Shown: positions 50,801-63,167 of the stretch, one piece after another | Numbering within the stretch: the stretch's first letter is position 1 | Layout: every line of letters begins with the position of its first letter | NCBI GenBank assembly: GCA_003339415.1 | Contig: PDHQ01000202.1 | Location: forward strand, 1 to 63,167 | Length of the DNA: 63,167 bases | Direction: 5' to 3' | Source of the DNA: Ophiocordyceps camponoti-saundersi (nom. inval.) | Taxonomy: Eukaryota; Ascomycota; Sordariomycetes; Hypocreales; Ophiocordycipitaceae | Notes under the pieces: generated by a model | The model's input: only the letters and a program-made list of their open reading frames with translations | Told to the model about the DNA's origin: nothing | The model's database searches: none | Program-made: the position numbers and the translations under genes

Positions 50801-51033
50801 CCTAGCTATAAAGTCTTATTTACTAAGCTATAAACTATATAATATTAAAGTTACTACTTATAAAAATAAAAAATTGCCTCTAATTATTTTTTTTATTTTC
50901 TTAATAAATAATTTCTATTATATTATAGCATTTTAATATATTTATTAGTAATTAAAGTTTAGCTATATTTACTAATACCGCTTAATATATTTTATATTTA
51001 AAATTATAAAAATAATTTTTAAAGTTTATTATA
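46743..51033. other. unrecognised, A-rich RIPped DNA
   Basis: Purine/A-rich on the + strand with TAA microsatellites (47640-47890). Segments near 49180-50130 (AGCGGGGTTAGAGCGGAG..., AAAGATAAGG...) have the complexity of former coding sequence, but I recognise no domain on either strand. Probably the interior of the element bounded by the LTR-like repeats at 42725 and 53327. Confidence 0.4.
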
Positions 51034-51038
51034 AATAT

Positions 51039-52813
51039 TATAATAGTCTTACTAAGGCGACTATAAAAGTAAGCTAAGGTAAAGTTATAATTAAAGCTAT
51101 CGAAGAGAGGAAGAAGAAGGGAGAGAAGCCCCCTTCCTAAGCTAGCTATATACCCCGCGCGATAACTAAACGCTATCGGGAAAACCTAAATATATCCGCT
51201 ATAATCCCCCTTATCTAGCTACGATTAGTTATAAACTAATCCCTTATATAGCCCCCTCCTTAAGCTAGCTAAGAAGGTAAGAGCGTAGGACGGAAAAGTT
51301 ATATATTATTACGCTAGCGAGGTATTTTATATAGTCCTTAGCTAATAGCTTAATAGCCTCTATAAAGATAAGGATAAGAGGGCGGAAAGGCTTCCTTATA
51401 GCCCGGGGAATTAAACCCCGATCTTTATAAGGAAGATTCTAATAAGCTTAGAATTATAATATTACTTAAGGTAGGAATTAATAAACTTATATATTAGTAA
51501 TAAAACTTACTTATATAGCTAATATATAAGATTAGGTAATATTATATTAGTTACGGGAAGCTTAGAGAATACCTTAATTATAATAAATAATAAAGCTAGT
51601 TATATACTTATCGCTATATACTGCTAGCGCTAGTTTATAAGTTAAGGTATAATATAATTATAATATATATTTATTAATAAATCTACGCGCTTAAGCTATA
51701 CATAAACTATCCTTATATAAAGTAATATAATAAAGCTAGAAATTACCTAAGCTATAATATCTAATATATACTTATCCCTTTTTACTTATTATCCCCTTAA
51801 TTAAAATACTCTAAATTTACCTCTAATTACCTTACTTTACTTATAAAAAGCCCTAACCTTAATATCCCTATTTATTTATAAAGCTTTAGATAGTTACGCT
51901 TAAAATAACCGATTTAGTTATACTAATAGTAATACTAGCGCTTAGTAATATTAAAATAAAATTATATAAATATAATATTTATTAAGTTAGTAGAAAAAGG
52001 GGGCGGTAAATTAACTAGCGTATTAGGAATATTCTCGGAACTAAATACTTTATTAAAGCTTTAGAGAAAGCTAGTAAAAGCCGCGTACGTTATAAGCTAG
52101 TTTTTACGATCTAAGCGCTCTTATAGCTTCTTATATAGCTTAGATAAAAGTAAAATAATCTTAGTATAGTTAGACTAATATAATAATCTAGCTTTAAAAA
52201 GAGTATATTCTTACCTTATAATATATTCTCCGAAGGGCTTTAATAGCCCCTAATATATTCTAATTAAGGAAAAACCTACTTAGCGCTTTTTATAACTTTC
52301 CCTAAAAAGCTTAGAGATATACGCTAAAAAAGCTTTAAGCTAGTAAGAAAAATCTATAGCTATAATAATATATAAAAAAAATATTTACTAAAAAATACCG
52401 AGATAAGAAAAGATATAGTAAAATTAGGACTTAGGCTCCTTAATTATAGCTCCGTTAATTATAAATTTAATATATATAGCGGCTAGCTAAGAGTTTAAGC
52501 TAAAATAAGCTAAGAGTAGCTTTAATATAGGTAGAATTTAATAACGTTTTATACTAAGATTTTACTTTTATATTTAGTTAGTAGTAAGAGGAGCTTTAAT
52601 TAATATAATAGTTTTACTAAGGCGATTATAGAAATAAGCTAAAGTAAAATTATAATTAAAGCTATCGAAGAGAGGAAGGAGAAGAGAGAGAAGCCCCCTT
52701 CTTAAGCTAGCTATATACCCCGCGCGATAACTAAGCGCTATTAGGAAAACCTAAATATATCCGCTATAATCCCCTTTATCTAGCTATAATTAGTTATAAA
52801 CTAATCCCTTATA
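51039..52813 (-). mobile_element. gag-only LTR element, copy 3 (1,775 bp), reverse orientation
   Basis: LTRs 51039-51248 and 52604-52813 (210 bp each) in inverse orientation relative to copies 1 and 2. Perfect 5-bp target duplication AATAT at 51034-51038 and 52814-52818. The pyrimidine run GCCCCCTCCTT at 51251-51261 is the complement of the purine tract next to the 3' LTR. The interior is the reverse complement of copies 1 and 2, with the zinc-knuckle region near 51890-51945. Confidence 0.9.
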
Positions 52814-52818
52814 AATAT

Positions 52819-53326
52819 AAATATAAATTATATTATTAAAATAGTTTTAAAATAATTAAGTTAGCTATAATATTTAATTACTTATATAATTATAATATTA
52901 ATTCCTTAATATTTATTATAAACTTCGCTTAAATAGCGGAAAGTAAAAAATAGTTTTTTACTTTTATTTATAAGATATTAAAGTTAAAATATTTTTAGTA
53001 TAATATTAAAGCGGAGTTTAAAAAAAAAGTAATAAATAATATAAATTAAAGGATATAATTAAAGCTAAGAAAATTAAAATCTAAGCTAAAATATATAAAA
53101 AAATAGTTAAATATATTTTAAATTAAGTTAATAATATTAGCTTATTATTTATATACTTTTTAAATAATCTTATAAGAAAGAGTAAGGAGTTTAAAATAAA
53201 GTTAGTAAAAAGTAAAAAGAAGCTTCGCAAAGTAAAGGGAGGTACGTTTATAAAAGTCTTAAGAGGGGTAATAAGCGTTAAAGTCGCTAAGGATAACTAA
53301 TAGAGCGGAGGCGGAGGCGGAGTATA
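52819..53326. other. RIPped DNA, nothing recognised
   Basis: AT-rich with short GGAGGCGG words near its right end (53300-53320). Continues the unrecognised region to the left of the copy 3 insertion. Confidence 0.4.
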
Positions 53327-53715
53327 TTTATTTATTTATACGCTAGGGGCCTTTATAGTATCTAAAGCCTCTATAATATAATAAGTAGGAAAAATCCCTT
53401 AAAGTAAGGTAAAACCCCTTAATTATAAAAGGAAGGCTTATTATACGCTTATATAAGGGTATAGCGGTAGCTAGCGGTAGTATAATATAATAAGCCTATT
53501 ACTTAGGGGTAGTCTCGAATAATATAAGAAAAGTAGGGTAAGGAGGGGAGTGCGGAGAAAAGGAAAGTTTATAAGGCGCGGGGCGGAAGGAGCGGGGCGG
53601 TGCAGCGTAGCGCGGGGCGGTGCGGTGCGGTGCGGGGCGGTGCGGGGCGGTGCGAGGCGAGGCGGTGCGGCGCGGGGAGGCGGAGTATAAAAAGGAAAGA
53701 GAAGGAGGTAAGCGT
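53327..53715 (+). repeat. LTR-like direct repeat, right copy, with GC-rich tandem tract
   Basis: Partner of 42725-43093. Contains a tract (about 53578-53690) of GCGGGGCGGT / GCGGTGCGGT units that is nearly all G, C and T on this strand and keeps many TG dinucleotides. A TATAAAA follows at 53694-53700. Together with the left copy it may bound an LTR element of about 5.6 kb once nested insertions are removed; no target duplication was found. Confidence 0.65.
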
Positions 53716-56700
53716 AGGAGAGATTTAGTATATATTCTAAATAGCGGGGAGTAGATAGTAAGTACTTAAAGCTTATTATAAAAGGAAACTTTAGTAAAGT
53801 TAAGCCTTATAATAAGGTTTTAGTTACTAATTTTATATTATTTATATATATAAAAGAGGGCTTTATTTTTATTTTAAATAAGGTAGTAAAAAGTAAGTTT
53901 AGGAAATAAAAAGTAATTATATATATTAAGTTAAAATTCTTATATAATAATAATATTATAGCTCTTTTTACTAAATAAAGTAAGCTAAATAAAATAATTA
54001 ATTTTTTATTTATTTTATAATAAAGTTATAATTTTTATAAAAACTAAGTACTAAGAATAATTATTTATAATTACTTTAGTTATATAAAGTCTATTAATAT
54101 AAACTTTACTTAGAACTATTATAAAGCTAGTTATAAGTTATAAAGTTTATTATATAGCTTATAGCTTTTATAAGTATTATTAAGTTAAGAGCTTTTTAGG
54201 GAGACTTAAGTAAATAGCGTATTATAGGAAGATTACTAAAATATATTTTTAAAAAATCCGTAATATATTTACTTTCTTAAAGAAATTATAATAAAGCTTT
54301 CGCTATCTTTATAAAGTTATTACTAAGTAAGGGCTAAAAGTTAAGTAGCTTATAATAATTAGAAAAAGTAAAGTTTATTAAGGAAACTAAACTTAGTATA
54401 GCTTTACTATTTTTAAAACTTTAGGTAATTTTTTAACTATATAAAGTATATACTCTTATATAAAATATAATAACGGGGTCTTTCTTCCTTTTATATAAAG
54501 TAGTTTTCTTCTCCGTTATTATATAAAGTAGCTATATAATATTTATATTAAAGGGGCTTCTAGTAATACTTAATAATATACTTAAATTAGAAATATTTAT
54601 AATATTACTTAAAGCGTATAAAGTCTTTATAAAGCTTATAATAAATTATTTTTATATTTATAATTACTTTATTTAAGTAAAGTTTATTTATATTTTTTAC
54701 GCTACTAAGGCTTATAATAAGATAAATCCGTAAAGCTTCTCCGCTAATAGTATACTAAAGTTAGAGCGTTTTCGCTTAGATTATATTAACCTTATTTACC
54801 TCTCTAATAATACTAAATAGCGTGTTATAGTTATAGTTAGCTATTAAGATTCGAATACTCTTAGCGATAATAATATAAGTTACTTTTTATATACTTTTTC
54901 TATAATAGCTTAAGCTTATTATTAAATTTCCTATACTTAAGTAATAAGTTTATAAGCTATAGTAATAAAGCTTAAAGCGTTTAAGGTATCTTAAAAGTTA
55001 AGGATTAAAAGGGGGTTTTATATATTTTTTCTAAAAGTAATTATAAATAGCGTTATATTAATTAATATATATTAAAAGAAATTATATATAAAGTTTAAAA
55101 TAGGAAGGAAGGTATTTTAATTATTTTAATATTTATTTATATAAAACCGAAACCTTTAATTTAAATATTAGTTAGTTACTTTTATATTCCTTTATATTTA
55201 AAAATAAAAAGCGCTATTATAATAATACTTAATATTAGTTAGCTAGTTAATTTAACTAAAAAATCTTAAGATAAATAAGCTAGCGTTATTAGTAATTTAT
55301 ATATTTAATTTACTAAAAAATAATAAAAGTATTAAAAATAATATTCTATAAATACCTTAGCTATATTATTTTTCTTATTTAATAGTATAATAATAATTTA
55401 GCTTAGCTAATAAATAAAAGTTTAAATATAATTATATTTAAAATAATTTTCTAATATTATTTTTCTATTAGAATAATAATAATAATATTAATACGCTAAT
55501 ATACCTTATATAGCTTAGAACTATCTTATATATACTTTAAAAAGGGGAAGAACTAGAGAACTTAAAGTAAAACCCTCTCTTTAAGCGTTACCTTAGCTTT
55601 AGGTTAGATACCGCTTATACCTAGCACTTTATATATTTAATAAGTTAGGTAATAACTAGTAATTAGAAAGCTAATATTTTCTTTAAAGCAGACTTTACGG
55701 TAGTAAGGGTATATATAAACCGGGTCTAATATAGAGTTTATATAGCTTACTTATCCTCTTAGCTATTATTATCGCTATAAACTGAATCCTCGTAATTAAT
55801 TAAAGCGGCCTTAATAATCCGATTAATTAAGGCTTTATTAGCGCGGCTAAGGAATATATAGAGGTTTTACTATCCCGCTATAAACCTTATAATAGCTAGT
55901 TTTAAGGGACGGCTAAACTATTACGGTAAAGCTGCGAATAAGTTTAAAAAGGGGGTTAAGGGAGTAATATATTCTTATATAAAAATTAAAATAAGTAAAA
56001 AGTATAATAAACTTAAACTTTTATTTTATAATATTTTATTCCTTTAATATTTATAATAATTATAAATATAATAATAAATATTCTCCTTTATTTTAAGCTA
56101 ATAATAGCTTTATTAGAATATCTAACTAATTTTATTTTATTTCTTATAAGTAAAAATAGCTAGCTTATATATATTTTAAATTAAAGTAATATAAAGAAAG
56201 AATTACTTTTAACTATCTTACTTAAGTATTATAAAGAGATTATTATAAAATCCAAGGTTTTAGCTTATATTTTTTCTCTTAAATTAATTATATTAACTCC
56301 GCTTTTAATAAGACATAGTTTTTTATAAGGTAGATTAAAGTAATTATAAAAATTAAAGTTTATATTTTAAATTTAAGGCTTTTTAAAGGAATTACTATAA
56401 ATATTCTTTTTTTCTTTTTATAAGCTTTTATAATTAAGAGTTTAGCTATTTAATATAAAAGGGTATTAGTAATTATATTTAGCTAGCTAAGTTAATAAAA
56501 TTAAAAAAAATAATCTTTTTATTATAAATAAATTAAAGCTTTATAATTTATAATTATATTAAATTTTTAATTAAGTAATTTTCGGTAAAAATACTTAAAG
56601 CTTTATATAATAATAAGGATTTATAATCTTAGATTAAATAAATATATTTAGCTAAATTTATTATTTTTAAAAAAAAGCTTATAAGCTTTTTTATCTAATT

Positions 56701-57846
56701 ATCTTACTATAGTTAAAATATATTAATAATAATATCTTAAAAGGCGTTAGGTTTAAAATATATTAGAAATTTTTAGCGGAAAAGGTAAATATTAAAGCTT
56801 ATATAGTTAGTTTTATTATCTTATTAAAAGCTTTCTTTTATTTTAGTTTAAGTTTAAAAATAATATTTTTTTAAAAAATAATTTAAAAGCTTTATAATAA
56901 TATTAATATAATAAGAAGAGATTTAAATAAAATTATAAAATCTTATAAATAAGCAGATAGCCTTATAATTATAAAGATTTTTAAACTTTTAATCTTAAAT
57001 TATTTATATTTTATATAAGTTTATACTTAATTCTTAACTTATATATAATATTATATTAAAGTAATTAACTTTTATAATATTAAACTTTAATTTTTAAATA
57101 TCCCCTTATAAGTTTACTTAATATAAGTATTAGATTTTTTTTAATATTCCTTTTAATATTTTTTTTTTACTATTTAAGTAAATAAATATATTATTAATAT
57201 ATATATTTATATAATAATTAAAATAATTATAAAATTAAATATTAATAAAGTTTTAAAATTAAATAAGCTTTACCTTAAAGCTAAATAAAAAAATAAGTTA
57301 ATAAAATATATTAAACTTTATATAAAAGCTATAAAGTACTTAAAGTTAGGGTTAAGGCGGAGATAATAAAATATTTAAATAAAATTAATTTTTAAAAACT
57401 ATTTCGCCTTTTAATAGCTAAATATTATATTTTTTAAGAAAAAAGTAAGCGAGATTTAACTTTTTAAATAATTATTTATTTACTAGTAATTAATATAAGA
57501 ATACTAAGCTATTAAATATAGCTTTAGCGCGAAGAGTATAAAGGCGGCGTAAAGACTAGTATTTAGCTTAATAAACTTAATTTTAAGTAAATAGTTAATA
57601 ATCTTTTTTTAAAAGTAAGTATTTTATAAATATATTATAAGGAGAAAGTCTTATTAGGTTTAGAAGCTTTTTAAGTTTTAAAAAAATATTATAATTAAGT
57701 TAAGTATTAATAAGTATATAAGCTTTCTTTTTATTAAAGAATCTTTTAAGGTATATAAAAGTTAGAGGAATTATATTATAAATATAAATAATATACTTAA
57801 GTTTTTCTCCTTAAAAGAATAAGATTTCCTATCTTATATATATATA
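53716..57846. other. unrecognised RIPped DNA
   Basis: No domain identified on either strand. A moderately complex patch at 55540-55980 (TTAGCGTTACC, GGTAAAGCTGCG and AACTGAATCC words, several retained TG/CA) stands out from AT-rich surroundings. The remainder is increasingly AT-rich to the right. Confidence 0.4.
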
Positions 57847-60295
57847 GAAGGTTAGAAAAAAATCACTTATAAGTGATTATATAAGTAATTTTTCGTGATT
57901 TTTTTTTCGTAATTTAAACTACTTATAAGTGATTTTTTTTATCTATAATTTAATTACGTAAAAAAAAATTATATTATAAGTGATGTTTTAAAAAAAATTA
58001 TATATATTTTTTTATAATTTTTTCTAAAAATAGAAATATATTTTTTTTCTTATTAAAAATAATATAGAAAGCTTATAAAAGTTAAAAAAGAATAAAGTTA
58101 TTATTATTAAAAAAGAAATAAAATTTTATCTTAAAAAAAATAATAGAAAATATAAATAAATATAAAAAAATATATATATATTTATATTATTATAATATAA
58201 GATTTATTTTTAGAATTTTTATCTATTTTTATTTTTATTTTTAAAAAATATTTTAAAGAAATATAAAAATATTAGTAATTTTACCTTATATAAACTAAAT
58301 AAATTATATAAAGCTAATAAAAAGCTATATAAAGTAAAGTTTATACTTATATTAAATTAATACTTTTTATAATAAGTTAAATTCTTTTATTTACTTTTTA
58401 TAATTTTTTAAATATTTTTAAAAATACTTAAAACTCCTATCTTATACTAAACTTCTAAAAAGCTAATATTAAGATTAACTTATAGATATAAGGTATAAAA
58501 ATATAATTAAATTTATAAAAGAAATATTATAATAGAAAGTTTATTATATAAAAAAAAATATTATAGCTATTTTAGTAAGCTAGAAATAAAAAAAATAAAC
58601 TTTCTTTATTTTTTAAAAAACTAAGTTTCTTTTCTTATTATAAAACTTTAGTAAAGCTTTATATAAAAAGTAATAATATTATAATCTTACTAATTAATAA
58701 GCTTATAAATAAGAAAAAATAAAAATAAAAAACTTTTTTATTTTTATATTATAAAAACTTAAAAAAAATATTTTAATTATTTTTTATATTATTATTTTTT
58801 ATTATTTAAATAAGTATACTTTAATAAAAAAGTTATAATTAACTATAATTATGTTAATATAATAATAAAATTAAGTTTTAAAGAAACTTATAATTTATAA
58901 AAATAATATTATCTTTTTAGAAGTTTTTTTAACTTTTTTATATTTTTTTTAAAATTACTAAAAATCTTATATTTTAAATATTATAAGTATTTACTTAGGA
59001 AAATAAGTCTTTTTAATTAATTTAAATACCTTATAATTATTCGTTTTTCAAAAAAACTTATATATAGATTTTTTAAAAAGTTATAAGTTAGGAAAAAGTA
59101 AGCTTATTTATTTTAAGTAAGTAAGGCGTTTTTTTTACTTATTTCTAAGAAGAAAGAGTATAAAACCCTATTTTAGCTTATAATATTTTAGAAATATTAG
59201 GAAATATACTTTTACTAATGTTATTACCTTCTACCGCTATAAAAAAAAACTAGGGTACTTATAGAAAGTCTTAAAAGTACTAGGAAATACTAAAGCTTCC
59301 GCGCTTCCTAGCTACCTACCTTATATACCGAATTTCTTACATTCTAGTAATAAAAAGTATAGTCTTTTTCCTTTTTACTTCTTTATAAGAAATTATTAAT
59401 AGAAAAATAAGAAAAAATATTTTTTAAAATTCTATAATATCTCTTAGCTAATTATATACTTTTTAAGATTTTTAAATTTTTTTACTTAGCTTCTAATAGC
59501 TATAATATTTAATATAAACTTATATTAATTATTTTAATATTTAAAAAATATATTACTATAAGATTTTCCTAATTAAAATTTTTTTAGCTTATTAAGCTAA
59601 TTATCTATTTTTCTAACTTTTAACCTTAATTATTTTACTATTAATTAAATTTATATTAAATCTTTCTTTTAATAGTTTTATTATATACTTAAGAAAATAA
59701 GCCTTTTTAATAATTTTAAATATTTTATAATTATCTATTTCTTATAAGAATTTATATATAAATTCTTTAAAAAGTTATAAGCTAGAAAAAAGGAGGCTTA
59801 TTTATTTTAAGTAAGTAAGGCGTTTTTTTTACTTATTTCTAAAAAGGAAGAGTATAAAACCCCGTATTAGCTTATAATATTTTAGAAATACTAGGAAATA
59901 TACTTTTACTAATATTACTACCTTTTACCGCTATAAAAAAATAATAAAGGTATTTATAGAAAGTTTTAAAAATACTAGGAAATACTAGAATTTTCCGCGC
60001 TTCCTAGCTACCTACCCTATATATTAAATTTCCTACGCTTTAGTAGTATAAAGTATAGAAATTCCCCCTTTAACTTTCTCTTTCTTTTCTCTTTCTTTTT
60101 TTTAACGATTTCCACTTCGTTTCTTATCTAAATTAAATAAAAAAAACACTATTCGTAACCTCTTCTTCTCTTCTTTTTAATTTTTTTAGTTACGTGACTT
60201 TTCTCGCTATATCTACCTTATACGCGCCTACTAAAGCCTCTGCTTCATACGCTTCTAAGTTTTTAAAAAGTCTTAAAATTATAAAGGCTAGGCCT
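57847..60295 (+). mobile_element. truncated hAT element, 5' part only
   Basis: Collinear with 17400-about 20200. It has the same terminal ATCACTTATAAGTGAT array (57863 on), the same 694-bp-spaced duplicated TATAAAA modules (59159 and 59853) and the start of the transposase region (CGCGCCTACTAAAGCCTCTG at 60214). Similarity stops around 60295. It is more AT-rich than the first copy, suggesting longer or repeated RIP. Confidence 0.82.
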
Positions 60296-60910
60296 TTTAA
60301 GGCTATATATAATATATATAGCTAGCTAAGCTTAGCTTTATAATAATAATTAAGGTATTATTATTTTTTAATTTTATAAAAGTTATAAATATTAGTTAAG
60401 TTATTTTTTTATTATATATAGTAAAGGCCTTATTATATTTAGCGGATAAGTTACTTTTTTAAAGCGTTTTTATTTATATTATCGGTTTCCTAATTACTTA
60501 AAGTTCAGGTTTAAGCTAGCTTTTTTTCCTTTATAAGCTATATAAAGTCTTTTTTTTTATAAATATTAAAAGATCTAATATTTACGCTTATTTTAATAAA
60601 GAAAATAGTTTTAATATTTAGCATTTGCTTAAATAGCCGGATCCGAATTTCTAGTAAAAAGGGGCTTTTTTAATAATAAGATTAAGGGTAAATATTTAAT
60701 AAAAGTAAGTAAGTTATTTAGCTAAACTAATTTCTAAGCTATATAATTAAATAGTAACCTTTTTTTAGCTATTTAGAATAAGCTAATAAAAAAATCTTAA
60801 GTATTATTAATTACTTAATAGATTTCCTAATAAAAGTATTATTTATTAATAATTAAAGTAATAATTTAATATTTTTTAACTTAGCTAGCTTAATAACTTA
60901 AGAAATTAAT
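60296..60910. other. unrecognised RIPped DNA
   Basis: A patch at 60480-60680 is partly open on the + strand, but no domain is recognised. The remainder is AT-rich. Confidence 0.4.
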
Positions 60911-60914
60911 AAGA

Positions 60915-61303
60915 GAAATAAAATAAATAAAATAAATAAAATAAATAAAATAAATAAAATAAATAAAATAAATAAAATAAATAAAATAAATAAAATAAAT
61001 AAAATAAATAAAATAAATAAAATAAATAAAATAAATAAAATAAATAAAATAAATAAAATAAATAAAATAAAGAAAATAAAGAAAATAAAGAAAATAAATA
61101 AAATAAATAAAATAAAGAAAATAAAGAAAATAAAGAAAATAAATAAAATAAATAAAATAAATAAAATAAATAAAATAAATAAAATAAATAAAATAAATAA
61201 AATAAATAAAATAAATAAAATAAATAAAATAAATAAAATAAATAAAATAAATAAAATAAATAAAATAAATAAAATAAATAAAATAAATAAAATAAATAAA
61301 ATA
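60915..61303. repeat. 9-bp minisatellite AAATAAAAT, about 43 copies
   Basis: Near-perfect tandem array of AAATAAAAT, with a block of AAATAAAG-type variants at about 61070-61140. It ends where similarity to the gypsy element begins. Confidence 0.95.
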
Positions 61304-61307
61304 TTTT

Positions 61308-63050
61308 TTTTTCTTTTATATAATAAATTAACCTTTTTTAGAAATAAAAAATAATAATATTTTATAAAAAAAAGGAAAATAAAATACTTATTATTAAACT
61401 AAAAAGAAATACTTTTACTTTTTAATTTAAGATTATCTTAATAAAGGAAAAAATTAATTATTTTAATAATATTATTTATACCTTTTATAATAACGCTATT
61501 ATTAATTAGTCTTTTCTTAATTATTAACTTTTTTTATAAATTAATATTTTTAAGGAGAATAATTTTATAGCTTATCTTTTTTATATTAATAATAAAGAAT
61601 CTTAAAAACTATTTTTAGCTTTACCTTAATAATTTATTAAACTTATTTATTATTTTAATTATATATTTAAATTAGCTAAAGTTAAATATTAGCTAATAAA
61701 ATTTTAAATTTTTTACCTAATATAAGCTTATTATAAATTACAAATTAATATAATTAAAATTTAAAAATTAAAAATTAAAATTTTTATAAATTATATTATA
61801 ATATTAATAATTATAAATAAACCTTTTTATTACTAATATAAGAAATAATAATTATTTTACTTTTATTTTTTAGTTTTTAAGTTAATATCTTTTTAAAGTT
61901 TAATATATTCCTAATATTTTTAATTTTTATAAACTTTTTCTTACGCCTCTTTTTAAAAATAGCTTTAAAAAATAATAAGGAGAACTTAAAAATATTTAGA
62001 AAGATTATATTAATTAAGATTATATATTTATATCCTTAAAAGCTATTTTTAATAATACTTTTTAATAAAAGATTTCCGAAAAATATTTTCTTAATATATA
62101 ATAATTTAAAATTTTAAAATAATTTAAAAATAAAGATTTTTAGAAAAGACTTATTTTTATTAAAATAAATAGCTTATTATATTTAAAGAATATTAATAAT
62201 TAATAATAACTTTATATTTCTTAAAACTATATTAAAGAGATTACTTTTAAATATTATTTCTATAAATTTTATATTAGCTAAGAATATATATAAGCTAATC
62301 TTTTTTTTAGTTTTATTCTTTTTTAATTAAAGAAAAGAATTCATAATATTTATAAATTAATATAATATTTATAAATAAAATTAAATTAATAAATAACTTT
62401 TTTAGGGAAATAATTTTTATTTATTCTTTAGCGATTTTTTTATATAATTATAATAAATTTTATTATTAAACTTCCTTTTATTTTTTAAAAAACTTACTTT
62501 AATTTAAACTTAAAAAGAAATTTTATAACGCCCTTTTTATTATTCTTAATAAGTTCTTAAAAATATATATTTTAACTTTTAAGTATAACTTTTTTATTAT
62601 TAAAAAATAAGTTTAAAAATTATATTAGAAACTTACTTATTATAATTAAAAGCTTTTAAAATAAATTATCCTTAACTTAGATTCTAAGTTTATATTTAAG
62701 CTTTAAAAACCTTATAATTTACTTTTAGTACTAAACTCTTAATATTAATTATATATTACTTATAAACTAATAATGTATTTAAAAAATAAAATAAAATTAT
62801 TAAAACCGCTTTTAAATTCTTTATTATTAATTTCCTAATAAATTATATTTTAACGCCTTATTAGTTCTTTAGTTTTTGCTTAATAACTCCTTCTTTTTAG
62901 TTATTAAAATTACGTTAAATAAATTACTTATTAGATTTTAAATAAATAATAATCTTTATTATTTAAATAATTAAGTTTCTCTTAAATTTAAAAAAATATT
63001 AAAAAATTAAGTAATTATTTTTATTATTTATATTTAAGCTATAATAAAAT
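61308..63050 (+). pseudogene. fragment of the 10.26-kb gypsy element (RNase H to integrase), heavily eroded
   Basis: Collinear with about 33540-35295: AATAAATTAACC start, the GCGATT...TATATAATTATAAT stretch near 62428 and the integrase core following at about 62450-62720. It is more AT-rich than its partner. No LTRs; truncated at both ends by minisatellites. Confidence 0.85.
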
Positions 63051-63167
63051 AATAAAATAATAAAATAATAAAATAATAAAATAATAAAATAATAAAATAA
63101 TAAAATAATAAAATAATAAAATAATAAAATAATAAAATAATAAAATAATAAAATAATAAAATAATAA
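63040..63167. repeat. 8-bp minisatellite (AATAAAAT)n running out of the window
   Basis: Uninterrupted 8-bp units to the last base. It replaces the sequence that follows the corresponding point (about 35290) in the longer gypsy copy. Confidence 0.95.

Noticed and set aside
53578..53690. CpG-island-type promoter
   Set aside because: The GC-rich tract is a tandem repeat within an LTR-like sequence and no gene follows; CpG islands are not a feature of such fungal DNA.

Overview
The window looks like a stretch of AT-rich heterochromatin from a filamentous ascomycete (Pezizomycotina-type). About 61 of 63 kb has been almost emptied of CpA and TpG dinucleotides and is full of TpA. This is the signature of repeat-induced point mutation (RIP), a fungal premeiotic C-to-T process acting on repeats with CpA preference. 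Because TG is nearly absent, ATG codons are nearly absent too, and CAA/CAG/CGA/TGG codons have become stops. The transposons are therefore recognisable only by reading through TAA/TAG. No genus can be assigned from what is visible.

The one living gene is an intron-containing homologue of the U4/U6 snRNP protein Prp3 (40509-42106, + strand, 508 aa after removing a 71-nt intron). It sits in a non-RIPped island of about 1.76 kb (about 40370-42131) with sharp edges. Its stop codon is only 27 bp from the terminal repeat of a hAT-like transposon, which is itself interrupted by a solo LTR.

Layout: 1-2360, an inverted-repeat cluster and an unrecognised coding relic. 2361-9297, a Ty1/copia element with 275-bp LTRs and integrase, RT and RNase H relics. 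About 9300-15790, a Ty3/gypsy chromovirus-like relic (Gag-like, RT, RNase H, integrase, chromodomain) carrying a tRNA-like insertion at 13704-13785. 15790-17399, simple-sequence spacer. 17400-26146, a large, apparently intron-rich hAT transposon. 22288-24063, a 1,776-bp gag-only LTR element nested in the hAT. 27227-29002, a second copy of that element. 29062-39322, a complete 10.26-kb Ty3/gypsy element with 649-bp LTRs and a perfect 5-bp target duplication. 39323-40369, spacer with a 16-bp minisatellite. Then the Prp3 island.

Downstream of the gene: a hAT end, a solo LTR of the gag-only family, and a pair of LTR-like direct repeats with GC-rich tracts (42725-43093 and 53327-53715). These flank a 3.64-kb non-coding LTR element (43094-46737), unrecognised DNA, and a third gag-only copy in reverse orientation (51039-52813). 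Further right come unrecognised DNA, a truncated hAT 5' part (57847-60295), a 9-bp minisatellite, an eroded second fragment of the 10-kb gypsy element (61308-63050) and a terminal 8-bp minisatellite.

The most notable items are the gag-only LTR family (three full copies with 210-bp LTRs and target duplications, plus a solo LTR), hAT ends that keep many CA/TG dinucleotides in DNA otherwise stripped of them, and a presumably essential splicing gene stranded inside RIPped DNA. All element calls come from reading the sequence by eye; none was checked against a database.
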